DNA of 39,176 nucleotides from Asaia bogorensis (GTDB taxonomy: Bacteria; Pseudomonadota; Alphaproteobacteria; Reyranellales; Reyranellaceae): the NCBI GenBank assembly GCA_945905835.1, contig CAMDQJ010000029.1, positions 1-39,176 on the forward strand, in the 5' to 3' direction. Shown here piece by piece: positions 36,697-39,176 of the stretch; the stretch's first letter is position 1; every line of letters begins with the position of its first letter. A program made the position numbers and the translations under genes. Under the pieces are notes generated by a model. The model was given only the letters and a program-made list of their open reading frames with translations. It had not been told where the DNA came from and did not search any database.

Positions 36697-37602
36697 GTGC
36701 CTGCTGGCGCCTTCGATCTGCAGGGCCATCGCGGCGCGCGCGGGCTCGCACCGGAGAATACGCTAGTGGCGTTTCGCGCCGCTCTCGATCTTGGCGTGAC
36801 CACACTCGAAACGGATCTCGCCGTCACCAGGGACGGCGTGCTGGTGCTGAGCCACGATCCTGCGCTCAATCCCGACATCGTGCGCAATGCCGACGGCAGT
36901 TGGATCGAGGGATCGGGCGTGCCGATCCAGATGCTCACACTCGCCGAATTGAAACGCTATGACATCGGCCGCCTCAATCCCGCGCGGCCCTACGCCTCGC
37001 CGTTCACCGAACAGAAGCCGGTCGATGGCGAACGCTTTCCGACCCTGGCCGAGCTCTACGCCATGGCCGGCCCGAAGGTGCGCTTCAACATCGAGACCAA
37101 ACTGGAACCCGGAAAGCCGGAGCTCGCGCCCGATCCGGCGCGCTTCGCGGCGCTCACGGTCGCGGCGATCCGCGACGCAAAGGCCACCTCGCGCACCACC
37201 ATCCAGTCCTTCGACTGGCGCACGCTGATCGAGGCGCGGCGCATCGCGCCGGAAATCGACACCGTCTGTCTCACCATCGAGAGCAACAACATGGACACCG
37301 TGCGGCGCGGCAGCGGGGTGCCCTCGCCGTGGCTGGGTGGCCTCAGCCTGACCGACCACGGCGGCTCGCTTCTCAAGCTCGCCAAGGCAGCCGGCTGTGC
37401 CGCGTGGTCGCCGTTCTGGCGCAACGTCACGCCGGCGGCCGTGGCCGAGGCCCATGAGCTTGGCCTGAAGGTGATCCCGTGGACGGTCAACGACCCTGCG
37501 GAAATCGCCCGGATGATCGACCTCAAGGTCGACGGCCTGATCACCGACTACCCCAACCGCGCCCTGCCGGTCTTGGCGGCGAAGGGCCTGAAAGCCTATT
37601 AA
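36697..37602 (+). CDS. Glycerophosphodiester phosphodiesterase
   Basis: This TIM-barrel enzyme (301 residues from this start) hydrolyses glycerophosphodiesters to glycerol-3-phosphate and an alcohol. The active-site regions are GHRGARGLAPENT, LETDLAVTRDGVLVLSHDPA and RFNIETKLEPG, with the late strand IPWTVNDPAE. The start is uncertain. A GTG at 36697, 4 bases after the HtpX-like stop, gives a short N-terminus (PAGAFDLQGHRG). The same frame is open upstream to an ATG at 36565, and the stretch IASLACAIWAALSAVPAGA just before the domain looks like a signal peptide. The ATG start would overlap the protease gene by 128 bases. The family has both periplasmic and cytoplasmic members, so localisation is unresolved. 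Confidence 0.88.
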   Translation: MPAGAFDLQGHRGARGLAPENTLVAFRAALDLGVTTLETDLAVTRDGVLVLSHDPALNPDIVRNADGSWIEGSGVPIQMLTLAELKRYDIGRLNPARPYASPFTEQKPVDGERFPTLAELYAMAGPKVRFNIETKLEPGKPELAPDPARFAALTVAAIRDAKATSRTTIQSFDWRTLIEARRIAPEIDTVCLTIESNNMDTVRRGSGVPSPWLGGLSLTDHGGSLLKLAKAAGCAAWSPFWRNVTPAAVAEAHELGLKVIPWTVNDPAEIARMIDLKVDGLITDYPNRALPVLAAKGLKAY

Positions 37603-37620
37603 ACAGGAAATTTCCAGACG

Positions 37621-37642
37621 GTTTCCCGACCGGTCGGGAAAC
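37621..37642. promoter_or_regulatory. Perfect 22-bp palindrome upstream of the GntR gene
   Basis: The half GTTTCCCGACC (37621-37631) is followed immediately by its exact complement to 37642. Related half-sites TTTCCCGA and TTTCCCGT recur at about 37676-37690. The palindrome begins 18 bases after the phosphodiesterase stop. No T tract follows, so an operator is favoured over a terminator, though a hairpin terminator variant cannot be excluded. The binding protein is unknown. Confidence 0.5.
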
Positions 37643-37707
37643 GTTTAATGGTGCAGAGTAGGGTTTTAGGTCGTTTTTCCCGATTTCCCGTCCGACCCCC
37701 CTCCCTC

Positions 37708-37736
37708 TTGACTCCAGGCCTTCTGTGTTCTGTATA
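37708..37736 (+). promoter_or_regulatory. Likely promoter of the GntR gene, giving a leaderless mRNA
   Basis: TTGACT at 37708-37713 and TGTATA at 37731-37736 are separated by 17 bases, a standard housekeeping promoter. Transcription would begin about 7 bases further, at or within a few bases of the ATG at 37745. No Shine-Dalgarno sequence precedes that ATG, which agrees with a leaderless message. Confidence 0.55.
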
Positions 37737-37741
37737 CAGAA
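37728..37741. promoter_or_regulatory. Operator-like palindrome over the -10 box of the GntR gene
   Basis: TTCTGTATACAGAA is a perfect 14-bp palindrome that covers the -10 box and ends 3 bases before the ATG. GntR regulators of the FadR/FCD type often bind TNGTATACNA-like palindromes, so self-repression is the simplest reading. Confidence 0.6.
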
Positions 37742-37744
37742 CCC

Positions 37745-38416
37745 ATGCGCCCCCTTATCGCCGAACCCGACCTGTCCGAACGCATCCACGACGCCCTGGT
37801 CGAAGCCATCTGCTCGGGCGAGATGAAACCGGGCACCCGCATCACCCAGGAAGAGCTCGCGACCCGCTTCGGCGTCTCCCGCCAGCCGGTGCTGCAGGCG
37901 ATGATGCTGCTGCGCCGCGAGGGCTTTTTAGTCGAGGCCGGCCGCAAGGGCGTCTGCGTGGCGCCGCTCGACACCCAGCAGGCGCGCAACCTCTACACCG
38001 TGCGCGCCGCCCTCGACGGCGCGGCGGCCCGCCTCGCCGCCGGGCGTTACACACCGGAGCTTGCCCGGCGCGGTCGGCTGCTGCTCGAGGTCGGCGAACG
38101 CGCCGAGGCCAGCGGCCACGTGGCGAGCGCCATCGAGGCCGACATCGATTTCCATCTCTTCATCTACGAGGCCTCGGGCAATCCGCTGCTCGCCGAGACG
38201 GCGCAGCCGCACTGGCAGCATCTGCGCCGCGTCATGGCCGCCGTGCTGGGCGAGGACGATCTGCGCGTCAATGTCTGGGGCGAGCACGAGGGCATCCTGC
38301 GCGCCCTCGAGGCCGGCGATGGCCGCGAGGCCGAGGCGCTGATCCGCGGCCACGCCGAGCAGGCGGCCGATCTTCTGACCGAGCGGCTCGATCGCGACCT
38401 CTCGCGCGCGGCATAG
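37745..38416 (+). CDS. GntR-family transcription regulator with FCD domain
   Basis: This 223-residue regulator has an N-terminal winged helix (about residues 10-73, with TQEELATRFGVSRQPVLQAM) and a C-terminal FCD ligand-binding domain (about 78-205). FCD metal-site residues are readable in EADIDFHLFIYEASGN, in EHEGILRALEAGD and in GHAEQA, so a metal-assisted organic-acid ligand is likely. It lies directly before a PhyH-type oxygenase gene with 13 bases between stop and start, and probably controls both. The ATG at 37745 has no ribosome-binding site and sits right behind the promoter and operator. The ligand cannot be named. Confidence 0.92.
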   Translation: MRPLIAEPDLSERIHDALVEAICSGEMKPGTRITQEELATRFGVSRQPVLQAMMLLRREGFLVEAGRKGVCVAPLDTQQARNLYTVRAALDGAAARLAAGRYTPELARRGRLLLEVGERAEASGHVASAIEADIDFHLFIYEASGNPLLAETAQPHWQHLRRVMAAVLGEDDLRVNVWGEHEGILRALEAGDGREAEALIRGHAEQAADLLTERLDRDLSRAA

Positions 38417-38429
38417 AGGAGGAACCACC

Positions 38430-39176
38430 ATGAAGCTCACACCGGAGCAGCTCAAGCAGTTCGACGATGAAGGCTACCTCTTCTTCCCGAATTATTTCTC
38501 TTCGGAAGAAATAGCGATCCTGAAGTCGGAGATCCCCGGCGTCTTCGCCCAGCGCCGCGAGGAGAACGTCCGCGAGAAAACCGGCGACGTCGTGCGCACC
38601 GCCTTCGCCGTGCACACCTATCACCCGGTGTTCGAAGCGCTGGTCCACAGCCCGCGATTTGTCGAGCCGGCTGAGCAGCTCTTGAAGGACAAGACCTACA
38701 TCCACCAGTTCAAGATCAACGGAAAGGCCGCCTTCGACGGCGATGTCTGGCAGTGGCACCAGGACTACGGCACCTGGAAAGCCGACGACGACATGCCCGC
38801 GCCACGGGCCATGAACCTCGCGGTCTTCGTCGACGAGGTGAACGAGTTCAACGGCCCGCTCTACTTCATCCCGCAGAGCCACAAGAAGGGCGCGATCGAG
38901 GCCAAGCACGACCTCACGACGACCTCCTATCCGCTATGGGTGATCGACAACGACACCATCGCCAAGTTGGTCAAGCAGGGCGGCATCGTGGCGCCCAAGG
39001 GTCCGGCCGGTTCGGCGATCTTCTTCCACGGCACGCTGGTCCATGGCAGCCCGCCCAATATGTCGCCGTGGGACCGCCAGATCATCTACGTCACCTACAA
39101 TTCCGTGCAGAATGCCATCCGCCGCTACAAGCGTCCGGCCTACATCGCGCACCGCGATTTCACGCCGCTCGACGCC
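38430..39176 (+). CDS. PhyH-family Fe(II)/2-oxoglutarate dioxygenase (3' end outside window)
   Basis: The window holds the first 249 codons; the frame is still open at the edge. The iron ligands are His110 and Asp112 (VWQWHQDYGTW) and the distal His205 (GTLVHGSPPN), with Arg216 (WDRQIIYVTYN) in place for 2-oxoglutarate. The core resembles ectoine hydroxylase (EctD motif WHSDFETWHxEDGMP) in layout, but the motif here is WHQDYGTWKADDDMP, so EctD itself is unlikely. GAGGAGGAA lies 7 bases before the ATG at 38430. It forms an operon with the GntR regulator, which suggests induction by its substrate or product. The substrate is unknown. Confidence 0.9.
   Translation, partial: MKLTPEQLKQFDDEGYLFFPNYFSSEEIAILKSEIPGVFAQRREENVREKTGDVVRTAFAVHTYHPVFEALVHSPRFVEPAEQLLKDKTYIHQFKINGKAAFDGDVWQWHQDYGTWKADDDMPAPRAMNLAVFVDEVNEFNGPLYFIPQSHKKGAIEAKHDLTTTSYPLWVIDNDTIAKLVKQGGIVAPKGPAGSAIFFHGTLVHGSPPNMSPWDRQIIYVTYNSVQNAIRRYKRPAYIAHRDFTPLDA

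Noticed and set aside
38430-39176. Ectoine hydroxylase EctD
   Set aside because: The signature differs (WHQDYGTWKADDDMP versus WHSDFETW-x-x-EDGMP) and no ectABC genes are adjacent, so only the wider PhyH family is claimed.

Overview
The window is GC-rich (about two thirds G+C) alphaproteobacterial chromosome. The evidence is the set of housekeeping blocks: a Suv3-like helicase, an S4 protein, an FdxA-type ferredoxin and CarD in one run; grpE-dnaK-dnaJ; dapB, nth and dapD. The many peptide-type ABC, amidase, TauD and M81 genes suggest a soil or aquatic heterotroph, perhaps a Reyranella- or Rhodospirillales-like lineage. No rRNA is present, so that placement is an inference. I saw no tRNA, rRNA, CRISPR array or prophage.

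Layout. 0-1 kb: the 3' end of an IS3-family transposase, then a leftward HigB/HigA-like toxin-antitoxin pair. 1-2.8 kb: a D-2-hydroxyacid dehydrogenase and an OmpA-like lipoprotein. 3.1-8.7 kb: helicase, S4 protein, ferredoxin, CarD and a phosphatase-fold protein that has lost its metal ligands. 8.7-12.3 kb: a leftward M48 lipoprotein protease, then proline iminopeptidase overlapping a TauD-type dioxygenase. 12.4-16.5 kb: the grpE-dnaK-dnaJ chaperone block with a heat-shock-like promoter before dnaK and a strong hairpin between dnaK and dnaJ. 16.5-28.6 kb: an accessory block with a five-gene leftward peptide/nickel-type ABC importer, a divergent AtzG-like gene and amidase, a second but broken solute-binding protein, a HAD dehalogenase, tag, an M81 (MlrC-like) metallopeptidase and a DUF3303 gene. 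28.6-34.6 kb: dapB, DUF2244, nth, a YdhR-like protein, an MFS carrier, a NudB-like hydrolase, and dapD with a second TauD-type gene 2 bases behind it. 34.6-37.6 kb: an NTF2-like protein, a frameshifted lemA, an HtpX-like protease and a glycerophosphodiester phosphodiesterase. 37.6 kb to the end: a GntR/FCD regulator with a likely leaderless, autoregulated promoter, driving a PhyH-type dioxygenase cut by the window edge.

How the parts work together. The chaperone block handles protein folding. DapB and DapD belong to the succinylase route to diaminopimelate and lysine. The ABC importer, amidase pair, HAD enzyme and M81 peptidase look like an uptake-and-hydrolysis system for peptides or amides. 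It lies between dnaJ and dapB, which are often close in this class. The most unusual gene is the phosphatase-like protein after CarD, in which every recognisable metal-ligand motif is altered in an otherwise well-kept fold. Three or four genes carry small lesions (solute-binding protein start codon and internal TGA, lemA indel, possibly a small ORF near 2.9 kb). Some of these could be sequence errors rather than biology.
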